Below are positions 17,664 to 27,162 of a stretch of 64,000 nucleotides of DNA, piece by piece. Position 1 is the first letter of the stretch. Every line of letters begins with the position of its first letter. Origin of the DNA: Collimonas sp. OK242 (GTDB lineage: Bacteria; Pseudomonadota; Gammaproteobacteria; Burkholderiales; Burkholderiaceae_D); contig NZ_FNOR01000007.1 in the NCBI RefSeq assembly GCF_900107095.1, positions 186,001-250,000 on the forward strand. The letters run 5' to 3'. A program made the translations under genes and the position numbers. A model generated the notes under the pieces. It searched no databases and was not told where the DNA came from. It saw only the letters and a list, made by a program, of their open reading frames with translations.

Positions 17664-19697
17664 CTAGTGCGCTTTCGCTTTCTTTTGCGGCATAGTCTTG
17701 CCGGCCGGAGGCGCTACCGGTTTCTGCCTGGCTTCCGCCAGCAAACCGGCGCAATCGCTCTGTTGATCCGGGCTGATATTAATCAAAGGCAGCACAGCCG
17801 TCACCGGCGCCAGCACAGCCAGCGCAACCGCGCCGCCAGCCTTCAACGCCAGTACGCCCTTGTCCACCCCTACGTCGGGGTTCTTGAAGCTGCCTGTGAC
17901 GTGTATCGGCGTTCTCAGCGTGAAAATCCGCAACCCCTTGGATTTCGGATGAATGATCAGCGCCAGCGACTCCTGGGCCAGATTGATCTGGCCATCAACG
18001 TTGATGACCGCATCGTCGGTATCCATCACGAAGGTGCGGGTGTCCATGACGCCATTGGTCACGGCAAAATCGCTGGCCAGGCAATTCAGCTTGACCTGCT
18101 TGTCGCCGAACAGCTTGGTAATCACTATATTGCCGATATTCAGGCCGGCCGCTTCCAGCACGAACTTGCTGATGGAGCCTTGGTTGATGACGGTTTTCAG
18201 CTCGCCGTTCGCGCTGCCCAGCAGGCTGGCGACGGAATTGCCGACTGCCGATAGCGAGGCATCGCCGTTTATTTCGCCCAGGCTGGCCTGGGCCGATTCC
18301 AGAGTAGGGAACAGCTGCTTGATTTTCAGATGCCGTGCCGAAACCTTCATCTCAGCCTTGATCAATTTATTGCCGCCATCGAGCTTGATGGTGGAAATCA
18401 GGTTACCGCCCGCCACGCCGAAATTCAAAGGCGTCAACGACAGCACGCTATCTTTCAAATGCAGGTCCGCCACCAGATCCTGGATCGGCAGCTCTTTGTC
18501 GCGGATAATTTTGCGGCCGGTGAATTTGACATCGGCATCGATGCTGCCCCAGCGCGCGGTGTCGAACTGCTCGACCGGCAACACCTTGTTGCCAGGCTGA
18601 GCCACGCCGTCGCCGCGATTGGCTTTGCTGGCATTCGAGTCGGCGCCGATCAGCGGCGCCAGATCCTGCAGCCTGAGCTGGTTGGATAGCAATGTGCCTT
18701 TCAACAACGGCCGCGGTTTCCGGGCGATATATTCGAATGTGCCGGACAAATCGCTGGAACCGACATGGCCGCTGAACTTATCGTAGGTCCAGTCGCCGCC
18801 GGCACGGCTGATCTTGCCGATCAGCCGTCCTTCGGTGGCAAATGGCGGCGTCGCCGGCAGCACGATGCCGGTCAACGGGTACAGGTTAGACATGCTGGCG
18901 CCGGACAGCTTCAGGCGCAGGTCGAGCGCCGCCAGGTCGCTCGGTTTGGTCAGGGTTCCCTGTATAGCAATCGCGGTCTTGCCGACATGGACGCTGGCTT
19001 GCAGCGGATACGGCTTGCTGGAATTTTGCAACGACAGCACGGCGCCGGCTTTACCCTCGCCGCTGACAGCGGCCTGGTTAAACGTGCCGCCGACTTTCCA
19101 GCCGATGCCGTAACCCTCTGCGCTGATGGCCGGCAGACTGTCGATATCGGCCTTGATGTCGATCTTGCTGACCGGATCCAGCAATCTCACCGTGCCCTTG
19201 GCCAACACCAGTTTCTGCAGTTCCAGCTGCCATGCCGACGGCTCGCTCGATTTGAAAGTCCAGTTATTGGCGCCATCCGGCTTGCGCTCCAATGCGATGA
19301 CCGGTGCGTTCAGCTCCAGCGAAGGCAATACGATATGGTGGGCCAGCAAGGGCAAGGGGCTCAATGAAAATGTCAGCTGGCCGATCTCTGCCATATGCGG
19401 GCCGGTCTTGGCCCAATCGGGATTGTCGAGCACGATATCGTTGGCGCTAAGACGCGGCCAGGGCACCCAGCGGCGCCAGCTATCCTGGCCGGTTTGCGAT
19501 TTTTCCCAGGTCAACGACAGATCGCCGCGAATCGCAAAGTTGCGTCCGATGGCCTCGCTGACACGTTCGTTGAGCCATGGCTTGGCGCGGTTCCAGTCAA
19601 ACGTGAGCAGCAATGCCGTACACAGCGCAATCAAACCAGTCAGCGCGGCAATCGACCATAACAGTAGCCGCGCGGGCCGAAATGTAGGGGTAGTCAT
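17664..19697 (-). CDS. AsmA family envelope protein
   Basis: This 677-residue protein has one N-terminal membrane helix (LLLWSIAALTGLIALCTALLLTF) and a large periplasmic beta-rich body, the AsmA layout. The N-terminal AsmA part shows NRAKPWLNERVSEAIGRNFAIRGDLSLTW, and the C-terminal part shows GTFNQAAVSGEGKAG and DTRTFVMDTDDAVINVDGQINLAQESLALIIHPKSKGLRI. AsmA-type proteins are thought to carry phospholipid between membranes. The tail ends in a lysine-rich KKAKAH. It is monocistronic, convergent with pyrB and divergent from the DUF3300 gene. Confidence 0.88.
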   Translation of the reverse strand: MTTPTFRPARLLLWSIAALTGLIALCTALLLTFDWNRAKPWLNERVSEAIGRNFAIRGDLSLTWEKSQTGQDSWRRWVPWPRLSANDIVLDNPDWAKTGPHMAEIGQLTFSLSPLPLLAHHIVLPSLELNAPVIALERKPDGANNWTFKSSEPSAWQLELQKLVLAKGTVRLLDPVSKIDIKADIDSLPAISAEGYGIGWKVGGTFNQAAVSGEGKAGAVLSLQNSSKPYPLQASVHVGKTAIAIQGTLTKPSDLAALDLRLKLSGASMSNLYPLTGIVLPATPPFATEGRLIGKISRAGGDWTYDKFSGHVGSSDLSGTFEYIARKPRPLLKGTLLSNQLRLQDLAPLIGADSNASKANRGDGVAQPGNKVLPVEQFDTARWGSIDADVKFTGRKIIRDKELPIQDLVADLHLKDSVLSLTPLNFGVAGGNLISTIKLDGGNKLIKAEMKVSARHLKIKQLFPTLESAQASLGEINGDASLSAVGNSVASLLGSANGELKTVINQGSISKFVLEAAGLNIGNIVITKLFGDKQVKLNCLASDFAVTNGVMDTRTFVMDTDDAVINVDGQINLAQESLALIIHPKSKGLRIFTLRTPIHVTGSFKNPDVGVDKGVLALKAGGAVALAVLAPVTAVLPLINISPDQQSDCAGLLAEARQKPVAPPAGKTMPQKKAKAH

Positions 19698-19996
19698 GGA
19701 TTTGTGATCGGCATCGCGATGGAAAAGTTCAATTTGGCAAGTATCCTGTTTGTAATGTTTGCTGTTTCGGCAATATTAAATCGATAAATGATTGTATGCC
19801 ATCGTCCGTGTCAGCGAGACCTGATGAAGAAACGTTAACTGAAGATACAGGCAGATTCGGCCCGATCATTGGCAGAGTGTGAGTAAAGAGTGTGAGACAT
19901 GCAAGAGTTTGTAACCCCTTGTTGCATGGACAATCCGCCGTGCTAGCTTGTAACTACTAACCATCTACTATTTATTCCTCGCTGTCGGGAGCAAAA

Positions 19997-22003
19997 ATGC
20001 AAAACAATAAAACCCCATTGGTGCTGATGCTGAGCGCGTGCGTAGCATTGCTGCCGCTCGCGGGTTGCGATAAAAAAGCCGACACCGCACCAGCGGCGTC
20101 GGCGCCGCAAGTGCCGCAAGCACAAGCGGCTCCAGCGTATGTTCCGCCAACCGCCGAGCAGCTATACCAGCTGGTCGGCCCGATCGCCTTGTTCCCTGAC
20201 AAGCTGGTGGCGCAAGTACTGGCAGCATCCAGCTATCCCGACCAGGTGACGGCTGCCGACAACTGGCTGGCGCAGAACCGGAATCTGAAAGGCAGCCGGC
20301 TGCAGGACGCCGCCAATCAACAACCCTGGGACGTCAGCGTAAAAGGCCTGACCCAATTTCCTAGCGTGCTGGATCAGATGGCCCGCAACATCCCCTGGAC
20401 CTCCGCTCTCGGCGACGCCTATGTCAACGATCCTGTCGATGTGATGAACGCGATTCAGGTGATGCGTCAGCGCGCCGCCAGCAGCGGCAACCTGAAAAAC
20501 ACTAAACAGCTGCGTATCGCCGTGAGGCCGCGCGCCGAACCGGCGCCGGCTTACGACTATGCGCAAGCACCCGGTGAGCCGCAGGTGTACGACGGCCCGG
20601 AAATGATTCCGCCGCCGCCGGAAACCATCGTGATTGAACCGGCCGAACCGGACGTAGTGTATGTACCGGCCTACAATCCCGGCGTGGTCTACGGCGAGCC
20701 GCTGCCGGTCTATCCCGGCTATGCCTACGAACCCGCTCCTGTGTATTACCCGCCTGGCGAAATTGTGACTGCCGGCGTGATTACGTTTGGGCTGGGGATT
20801 GCAGTCGGCGCCGTTATCAGCCATCACGACTGGGGCTGGAATTCCTGGGACGTGCATTGGGGCGGCCGCCCTGGCGGCGACGGTGGCGGCGGCAACTGGA
20901 ATGGCGGCCACTGGCACCGGCCTGCGGTTGTGTATAACGACAATACTTACGTGTCGCGTTCCACCACGATCGTCAACCGCGTCACCAATAACGTTACGAA
21001 TAACAATACGGTGATCAATAACAATAGTAATAACAACAATAACAACCGCTTCAACAATAACAATAATAACAACAACCGCAATAATTTTGGCGGTCCTGCC
21101 AACAATCCCGCGTTAGCCAATGGCGGGCGCCCTGGCCAGCCAGGCGGTGGCGCTCTCAATTTCAATGCTGCCCGGCCTAACTTCGGTGCGCAGGGAAATC
21201 CTGTACAACCGCAGATGAATCCACAGATGAATCAGAATGCTGCGCCGTTTGCCGGCAATCCCCGGCCGAACCATCCACAGCCGGATTTCAACCACATGAC
21301 CAAGCCTAATTTCGGCAAGGTTCCGCCAGGCGCAAACGGTGTCGACGCTGCGCCAAATCTGAATCAATTGGCGCGCCCGGGATTTGTCCGGCCGGCGCCA
21401 AACCAGCCGCAAGCCGGCGAACAGGGCCATCCGGCGTTCGGCCAGCCTGGGCAAAACGCAAGGCCGATGCCGAATCAGCTACAGCAAAACGCGCAGAATC
21501 TGCACCCGGCTCCGCCCAGGAATCTGGAAGCACAAAAACCCGCGAACCTGAACCAGCACCCTTTCGGCGGCAATACGCAAAGGCCGAACATCAACCGCCC
21601 TGCCGCGCCAGAGATGGCAAGGCCGCAGCCGCAGCCATTTCAGCCGCCGCAGAATGTGCAGAATCGGCAGCCGGAACAGTTCCAGAACAGGCCTAACGGC
21701 GGCCAGCAAATGCATCAGGAAATGAATCGGCCGCCGGCAAATCCTGCTCCTCAGGTATCGAATCGCCCGGAACCGCGGCCACAACCACAACCGCAGATAC
21801 AAGTGCGACCGCAGCCTCAGCCTCAGCCTCAGCCGCAAATGCAACCACGCCCGCAGCCTCAACCTCAGCCGCAAATGCAACCACGTCCGCAGCCTCAACC
21901 TCAGCCGCAGGTCCAGCAGCCACATCCGCAGCAGAAAAATCACGAGCAGGAGCATAACAATGGCGGTATCCATCTCCAAAAGAAGGAAGACGATCACAAA
22001 TGA
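19997..22003 (+). CDS. DUF3300 protein with Asn- and Pro/Gln-rich low-complexity tail
   Basis: The function is unknown. The N-terminus is a lipoprotein-like signal (LMLSACVALLPLAGCDKKAD). Residues about 50-230 are the DUF3300 domain (QLYQLVGPIALFPDKLVAQVLAASSYPDQV, then VYVPAYNPGVVYG). A short hydrophobic GVITFGLGIAVGAVISHHDWGW segment follows. The rest is low complexity: an asparagine-rich stretch near 335-372, then Pro/Gln/Asn-rich sequence and (RPQPQPQPQMQP)-type repeats to the His/Lys-rich end. A GGGAG site precedes the ATG. Such tails suggest an extended surface or envelope-anchored protein. Confidence 0.85.
   Translation: MQNNKTPLVLMLSACVALLPLAGCDKKADTAPAASAPQVPQAQAAPAYVPPTAEQLYQLVGPIALFPDKLVAQVLAASSYPDQVTAADNWLAQNRNLKGSRLQDAANQQPWDVSVKGLTQFPSVLDQMARNIPWTSALGDAYVNDPVDVMNAIQVMRQRAASSGNLKNTKQLRIAVRPRAEPAPAYDYAQAPGEPQVYDGPEMIPPPPETIVIEPAEPDVVYVPAYNPGVVYGEPLPVYPGYAYEPAPVYYPPGEIVTAGVITFGLGIAVGAVISHHDWGWNSWDVHWGGRPGGDGGGGNWNGGHWHRPAVVYNDNTYVSRSTTIVNRVTNNVTNNNTVINNNSNNNNNNRFNNNNNNNNRNNFGGPANNPALANGGRPGQPGGGALNFNAARPNFGAQGNPVQPQMNPQMNQNAAPFAGNPRPNHPQPDFNHMTKPNFGKVPPGANGVDAAPNLNQLARPGFVRPAPNQPQAGEQGHPAFGQPGQNARPMPNQLQQNAQNLHPAPPRNLEAQKPANLNQHPFGGNTQRPNINRPAAPEMARPQPQPFQPPQNVQNRQPEQFQNRPNGGQQMHQEMNRPPANPAPQVSNRPEPRPQPQPQIQVRPQPQPQPQPQMQPRPQPQPQPQMQPRPQPQPQPQVQQPHPQQKNHEQEHNNGGIHLQKKEDDHK
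21806..21910 (+). repeat. 36-bp in-frame minisatellite in the DUF3300 gene
   Basis: Three head-to-tail units near 36 bases encode RPQPQPQPQMQP; the first unit has one extra CAGCCT. The copies at about 21848 and 21884 differ by a single base. The unit length is a multiple of three, so copy-number change would keep the frame. Confidence 0.85.
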
Positions 22004-22065
22004 GCGCACTGAAAAAATGTAATCGGAACGGCCGGAGCAGCCAGGCATAAACCGTCGTTCAACAA

Positions 22066-22102
22066 AAAAGGCTGGCTGAACACGCGGTTCAGCCAGCCTT
22101 TT
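22066..22102. terminator. Bidirectional intrinsic terminator
   Basis: A perfect 16-bp stem, AAAAGGCTGGCTGAAC with its complement at 22087-22102, encloses a 5-base loop. T-runs on both strands allow it to end the DUF3300 message and the convergent putA message. Confidence 0.93.
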
Positions 22103-22141
22103 CACCAGTCGCTATGCGATTTTTATTCGACCTCCATTCGC

Positions 22142-25100
22142 CTAAGCCTGCAAAGTCATCAGGCTGGCGTTACCGCCGGCAGCGGTAGTGTTGACGCAAA
22201 CGGCGCGTTCGGCCAGCAAACGCCACAATGGAATCGAGGCGTATTCCGAAGTCTCCAGCAAAGGCACCAGCGCCCCGCTTTGTTCACTGAGCGCAGTCAG
22301 CAAAGGGCGCAAGCGCGCGGTGCCTGCGCCGTCGACCAGAGCCAGTTGCAGACGCGTGGCATGGTCGTCGCCGGCGAGCTGATCGACTACCCGGATCGCG
22401 GCACGCACTGTACGCGGCAAACCTTCCGGGATCATCGCGGACGAAGCTGTTTCGACCACCGGTAAATTGCCGGTGGCGAAAACCGCCGCCAGTTGATTCA
22501 ACATGGCGCCGACGTTATCCGCACTGCACAGTATCGCGCCGCGCGGTGCGAACGACAGGCTGTTGCGCTCGCCGGTCGGACCCGGCAGCACCAGCGAAGT
22601 ACCGAGCCAGCTGGCATGCATGTATTCCTCGCCTAGCGCCGCTATGCGTTGATGGCCGTGGGTCCGGGCCCAGCTCAGCAAGGATTGCAGCACCGGCGTC
22701 GCGCTCGCCGCGTCGGCGTTCGGTGCGTGTATCGTGTGCGCACCCAAGGAGACGGCAGAATTACGTTGCAGGCGTTTCAGATACAAAGGACCGCCGGCCT
22801 TCGGCCCGGTGCCGGATTTTCCTTCGCCGCCAAACGGCTGCACGCCGACTACCGCGCCGACGATATTGCGGTTGACGTAGATATTGCCGACGTGCGCGTG
22901 AGCGACGATGAAATCGATGGTTTCGTCGATACGCGAATGGATGCCCAGGGTCAGGCCGTAACCGCTGCCGTTGATGGCATCGATCAATTGCGGCAGCTCG
23001 TTGCGCGCATAACGCAGCACATGCAATACCGGGCCGAATACTTCGCGTTTCAACTCGGACATGGCGCCGATTTCGATCAGCGTAGGCGCCACGAAAGTGC
23101 CGTTGCTTTGTTCGGCTGGCAGCGGCAACTGATAGAAATCTTTCGCTGTGGCGCGCATCTTCTCGATATGCGCCAGCAACTGCCCCTGCGCTTCGGCGTC
23201 GATCACCGGCCCGATGTCCGTACTCAGACGATCGGGATTGCCAATCCGCAGTTCCTGCATGGCGCCCTTCAGCATGTGCAGGGTGCGGTCGGCGATATCG
23301 TTTTGCAGGCACAGCACGCGCAAGGCGGAACAGCGCTGGCCGGCGCTGTCGAAAGCCGAACTCAGGACGTCCTGCACCACCTGCTCCGGCAATGCGCTGG
23401 AGTCGACGATCAAGGCATTCTGGCCGCCGGTTTCGGCGATCAGCGGCAAGTCGATCGATTCCGCCAGCGAACGTTTGGCCAAGGTGCGATTGATGATTTG
23501 CGCGACTTCGGTCGAGCCGGTAAAAATCACGCCCTTGACGCGTGCGTCGGCGGTCAATGTGGCGCCAACGGTATCGCCCTGGCCTGGCAAGAATTGCAAG
23601 GCTGCATGCGGCACGCCGGCCCCATGCATCAGCTGCACTGCGCGCGCGGCGATCAGCGGCGTCTGTTCGGCCGGCTTGGCCAACACCACGTTCCCGGCCG
23701 CCAGCGCAGCGCTGACTTCGCCGATGAAAATCGCCAGCGGGAAATTCCACGGGCTGATACACACTACCGGCCCCAGCGCCAGCGCATTCTGCGCATGCCG
23801 CACCTGTGCCGAGTAGTAGCGCAGGAAGTCGACCGCTTCGCGTACTTCGGCGATAGCGTTAGGCAGCGATTTTCCTGCTTCGCGGATCGCCAGGGCGATC
23901 AATTCCAGCTGGTTCTCTTCGAACAGAACTGCGGCGCGATCCAGTTTGTCGGCCCGTTCCGCCGGCGGCAGGGTTTGCCAATCCATGGCGTAGATGCTGG
24001 CGGCATGCAAGGCCTTGTCCACATCGGCCACGCTGGCTTCGATCACGCTGCCGACCACGTCGCGCTGGTCGGCCGGATTCAATACCGGACGCGCAGCCTG
24101 GCTAAAGATTTGCGGCTCGGCCAGCAGCGGCGCGACATGCCATTGCTGCTTGCCGAAAACGCCGAAAGCGCTATCGATCTGGCGCAATACTTCTTCGTTG
24201 CTCAAGTCCAGGCCCGCCGAATTCTTGCGCTCCGCGCCGTACATGGCCGCCGGCAATGCAATCTGCGGATGCGGCTCTCCCTCTAGTTCCCAGGCGGTTT
24301 GCAGCGGATCGGCAATCAGCGAATCAATCGACACATTCTCATCGACGATCTGGTTCACGAAAGAAGAATTGGCGCCGTTTTCGAGCAAGCGCCGCACCAG
24401 GTAAGCCAGCAAAGTCTGGTGCGAACCGACCGGTGCGTAGATCCGGCAAGGCTTGTCCAGCATGTCCTTGCCGACCACCTGGTCGTACAAGGTTTCGCCC
24501 ATGCCGTGCAGGCACTGGAACTCATAATCGGTGATATTTTTTTCCTGCGCCCAGCTGTAGATGGTGGCCAGCGTATGCGCATTATGCGTAGCGAATTGCG
24601 GATAAATGACAGCGGTCGCCGCCAGCAATTTCTGCGCGCAGGTCAGGTACGAAACATCGGTGTACACCTTGCGGGTATATACCGGGAAGCCGGACAAGCC
24701 GTCGACTTGGGCGCGTTTGATTTCAGAATCCCAATACGCGCCCTTGACCAGCCGCACCATGAATTTACGGCCGCTGCGATGCGCCAGGTCGATCAGGTAA
24801 TCGATCACGAAAGGACAACGCTTTTGATAGCCCTGCACCACAAAACCTATGCCGTCGAAACCGGCCAGATCAGGATCGAACGCCAGTGCTTCCATCAAAT
24901 CCAGCGACAATTCCAGGCGATCGGCTTCTTCGGCGTCGATATTGAGGCCGATGTCGTACTGTTTAGCCAGCAGCAGCAGCTGTTTTAAACGCGGCAGCAA
25001 TTCTTCCATCGTACGCTGCCGTTGCGCGCGCGAATAACGCGGATGCAGCGCCGACAATTTGACCGAGATCCCCGGCCCCTGCTTGATGCCGCGCCCGGCC

Positions 25101-25876
25101 GAAGCCTTGCCGATGGCATGGATCGCATCTTCATACGAGCGGTAATAGGCTGCCGCATCTTCTTCCGTCAACGCCGCTTCGCCCAGCATATCGTAGGAAT
25201 AACGGTAGCCGCGTTTTTCATTGTCGCGGCTGTTGTCGAGTGCTTCAGCGATGGTCTGGCCGGTCACGAATTGATTGCCCAGCATGCGCATGGCGACGTC
25301 GACGCCCTTGCGGATCAGCGGTTCGCCGCCGCGGCCTATCAATTTAGTCAGCGCCGAGCCCAGTCCACGCTCGCTATTGGTGGCGACCAGCTTGCCGGTA
25401 ATCAGCAAGCCCCAGGTGGCGGCATTGACGAACATCGACGGCGATTCGCCCAGATGGCTGCGCCAGTCGCCTTTGCTGATCTTGTCGGCGATCAGGCGAT
25501 CGGCAGTCTGGTGATCCGGAATCCGCAACAGCGCCTCCGCCAGGCACATCAGCGCCACGCCTTCTTCCGAAGACAGCGAGAATTCATGCATCAAAGCGTC
25601 GACGCCGGAGGCGCGCGTGCGTTTTTCCCGCACCGCCTGCACCAGCTTACGCGCCAGCGTCTGGCTGGCGGCATGCGAGTCGGCGCTGGTCTGCACCTGT
25701 GTCAGCAGCCATTGCACGGCCAGCGCTTCATCGCGCCGGTAAGCAGCGGTGATGGCGGCGCGCAATGGCGTCGGATCGGTCATGACTTCGTGGTGAAAAG
25801 CGGTGAATGCAGTGCTGGACATGGTGGCGGAAGGAGTGTTGCTGGATGGCAGGGATGACGGCGGTAGCGGCGGCAT
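22142..25876 (-). CDS. putA: Bifunctional proline dehydrogenase / glutamate-semialdehyde dehydrogenase PutA
   Basis: PutA oxidises proline to glutamate in two steps with FAD and NAD, passing the intermediate through a channel. The proline dehydrogenase barrel spans roughly 150-530, with RLVKGAYWDSEIKRAQ and YAPVGSH. The aldehyde dehydrogenase follows, with SPWNFPLAIF, ETGGQNALIVDSSALPEQ and the catalytic cysteine in SAGQRCSALRVL. A C-terminal conserved domain is also present (to about 1240). The N-terminal ribbon-helix-helix repressor domain of enterobacterial PutA is absent, so this is the non-DNA-binding long form. The start is uncertain: 25876, 25822 (MSSTAFTAF) or 25783 are possible and none has a strong ribosome site. 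Regulation is likely by the divergent Lrp-type gene. Confidence 0.96.
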   Translation of the reverse strand: MPPLPPSSLPSSNTPSATMSSTAFTAFHHEVMTDPTPLRAAITAAYRRDEALAVQWLLTQVQTSADSHAASQTLARKLVQAVREKRTRASGVDALMHEFSLSSEEGVALMCLAEALLRIPDHQTADRLIADKISKGDWRSHLGESPSMFVNAATWGLLITGKLVATNSERGLGSALTKLIGRGGEPLIRKGVDVAMRMLGNQFVTGQTIAEALDNSRDNEKRGYRYSYDMLGEAALTEEDAAAYYRSYEDAIHAIGKASAGRGIKQGPGISVKLSALHPRYSRAQRQRTMEELLPRLKQLLLLAKQYDIGLNIDAEEADRLELSLDLMEALAFDPDLAGFDGIGFVVQGYQKRCPFVIDYLIDLAHRSGRKFMVRLVKGAYWDSEIKRAQVDGLSGFPVYTRKVYTDVSYLTCAQKLLAATAVIYPQFATHNAHTLATIYSWAQEKNITDYEFQCLHGMGETLYDQVVGKDMLDKPCRIYAPVGSHQTLLAYLVRRLLENGANSSFVNQIVDENVSIDSLIADPLQTAWELEGEPHPQIALPAAMYGAERKNSAGLDLSNEEVLRQIDSAFGVFGKQQWHVAPLLAEPQIFSQAARPVLNPADQRDVVGSVIEASVADVDKALHAASIYAMDWQTLPPAERADKLDRAAVLFEENQLELIALAIREAGKSLPNAIAEVREAVDFLRYYSAQVRHAQNALALGPVVCISPWNFPLAIFIGEVSAALAAGNVVLAKPAEQTPLIAARAVQLMHGAGVPHAALQFLPGQGDTVGATLTADARVKGVIFTGSTEVAQIINRTLAKRSLAESIDLPLIAETGGQNALIVDSSALPEQVVQDVLSSAFDSAGQRCSALRVLCLQNDIADRTLHMLKGAMQELRIGNPDRLSTDIGPVIDAEAQGQLLAHIEKMRATAKDFYQLPLPAEQSNGTFVAPTLIEIGAMSELKREVFGPVLHVLRYARNELPQLIDAINGSGYGLTLGIHSRIDETIDFIVAHAHVGNIYVNRNIVGAVVGVQPFGGEGKSGTGPKAGGPLYLKRLQRNSAVSLGAHTIHAPNADAASATPVLQSLLSWARTHGHQRIAALGEEYMHASWLGTSLVLPGPTGERNSLSFAPRGAILCSADNVGAMLNQLAAVFATGNLPVVETASSAMIPEGLPRTVRAAIRVVDQLAGDDHATRLQLALVDGAGTARLRPLLTALSEQSGALVPLLETSEYASIPLWRLLAERAVCVNTTAAGGNASLMTLQA

Positions 25877-25916
25877 GGCGATTGTCTCGGTCTCGGTAAG
25901 GATATTATGGTGTCAA

Positions 25917-26003
25917 CTTGTGGTTGCTCCCACAAGCCGTAAGCAAACCGCTGCCGGGCGACAATGCTGACTCCGCCTGCAGTTAATATTGCAGGAATTG
26001 CAA
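25917..26003. promoter_or_regulatory. Candidate PutR operators in the putA-putR gap
   Basis: The 305-base divergent gap holds two inverted repeats. The first is CTTGTGG-N6-CCACAAG at 25917-25936. The second is TTGCAGGAATTGCAA at 25989-26003, whose 15-bp length and AT-rich centre resemble Lrp/AsnC-family sites. Binding by the neighbouring regulator is inferred from position and symmetry only. Confidence 0.4.
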
Positions 26004-26181
26004 CATCGCCGCCCAGCCGCAGATTTGCTCGCTGGCATTGTTGTTTTAGTTTCGGTAGAAATCTAAGTTGTTCGATTGTAGGCGGCATCGGCATGGATTA
26101 ATTCTGGTAATAATGGCTGCTATCAAAATTTTGTTATTGGTGAGAAAATTTAACCGAATAAAATTTTTCAGAAAACAAGCC

Positions 26182-26640
26182 ATGCTAGACAAGATTAGTA
26201 AGAAAATTCTGGCCGAATTGCAAAATGATGGTCGTATCAGCAATGTTGATCTCTCGGCCCGCGTCAACCTGTCGCCCGCCGCCTGCCTGGAGCGCGTGCG
26301 CAAATTGCAGGAGGCCGGCTATATCTTGCACTACACCGCCCAGCTCAATCCGCAGCTGCTGGATGTGGCTTTACTGGTGTTTATCGAAGTGGTGCTGGAC
26401 CGCACCACGCCGGAAGTATTCGAAGCATTCAGCCAAAGCGTGCAAATCATCCCGGAAGTGCTGGAATGCCACATGGTGGCCGGCGGCTTCGATTATCTGG
26501 TCAAGGCGCGCGTCAAGGACATGAACGCCTACCGCGAGTTTCTCGGCAAATCGCTGTTGCAGCTCAAGGGTGTGCGCGAGACGCACACTTATGCGGTGAT
26601 GGAAGAGGTCAAGCACACCACCAAATTGCCGATACGCTGA
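26182..26640 (+). CDS. putR: Lrp/AsnC-family regulator, probable proline-responsive putA activator
   Basis: This is a 152-residue feast/famine regulator. An N-terminal helix-turn-helix (DKISKKILAELQNDGRISNVDLSARVNLSPAACLERVRKL) is followed by an effector domain containing VLECHMVAGGFDYLVKARVKDMNAY. The ATG at 26182 begins exactly at the family N-terminus, so upstream in-frame ATGs are disregarded. It is divergent from putA, which lacks its own repressor domain. By analogy with PutR/BkdR-type regulators it probably activates putA in the presence of proline. The ligand assignment rests on context. Confidence 0.88.
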   Translation: MLDKISKKILAELQNDGRISNVDLSARVNLSPAACLERVRKLQEAGYILHYTAQLNPQLLDVALLVFIEVVLDRTTPEVFEAFSQSVQIIPEVLECHMVAGGFDYLVKARVKDMNAYREFLGKSLLQLKGVRETHTYAVMEEVKHTTKLPIR

Positions 26641-26678
26641 CATATTGCGGAAAATCCACTGAACTGCGATTAAAGAAA

Positions 26679-26819
26679 ATGACCATGAATCGACTGATAT
26701 CAGCCGCGGCATTTTTCGCCGCTCTGCAAGGATGTAGCGCCATGGATGAGCCGGCGCCAACCCCGCAAACCGAAACGCATGCGGGCAATTCGTCATCGGG
26801 CCGTGCGTCATTTTCCTGA
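26679..26819 (+). CDS. Small putative lipoprotein
   Basis: A 46-residue frame starts MTMNRLISAAAFFAALQGCSAM, a short basic N-terminus, a hydrophobic stretch and a lipobox-like LQGC. It ends in a Pro/Thr/Ser-rich polar tail. The ATG at 26679 or 26685 may be used; the ribosome site is weak (AAAGAAAA). It lies 39 bases after putR. No family is recognised. The signal-peptide shape is the main support. Confidence 0.45.
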   Translation: MTMNRLISAAAFFAALQGCSAMDEPAPTPQTETHAGNSSSGRASFS

Positions 26820-27162
26820 GCATGACGCCCGTGCTCGCTCCTGAACAACACGCGAAGCAATTCCCGCTTAACAATCTCCTCCGTACCAACACATAGTGTT
26901 TCTACAAAAGCAGTAGCTGGCATTTCGACAAATGCAATCGGCGTTGTCGCCAGCGCCTAGCGCTTCAGAAAAAATCCAAATCACGCATCAATTATCAATT
27001 CCCTCTCCTTGCAAAGAGACTGGGGGTCACCCCGAGCTGCATTCCTGACCTCCGTTCAAAAATATGGCCGCACGTAATTATCCGGTCATATATGAACCTT
27101 ATGCTGGATATCTGCTTTCTCAATTCCCGTCTTTCTCACTATTTCACTATAGGAAAAGAACC
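26820..27162. other. Gap without a recognised gene
   Basis: This 343-base stretch lies between the small lipoprotein and the phosphodiesterase. Only short unconvincing frames are seen. It should contain the phosphodiesterase promoter. An in-frame upstream ATG at 27064 is not used, since AGGAAAAGAACC directly precedes the ATG at 27163. Confidence 0.6.

Noticed and set aside
21806-21910. Short regularly repeated units considered as CRISPR
   Set aside because: Units are contiguous without spacers, in frame and encode a Pro/Gln repeat; this is a coding minisatellite.
22649-24286. 545-codon plus-strand frame opposite putA
   Set aside because: Antisense shadow of a long GC-rich gene whose minus-strand reading has complete catalytic motifs.
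26820-26923. Minus-strand frame after the small lipoprotein, suspected gene remnant
   Set aside because: Only a vague similarity to acyl-CoA dehydrogenase tails was seen (GTEEIVKRELL); too weak to call.
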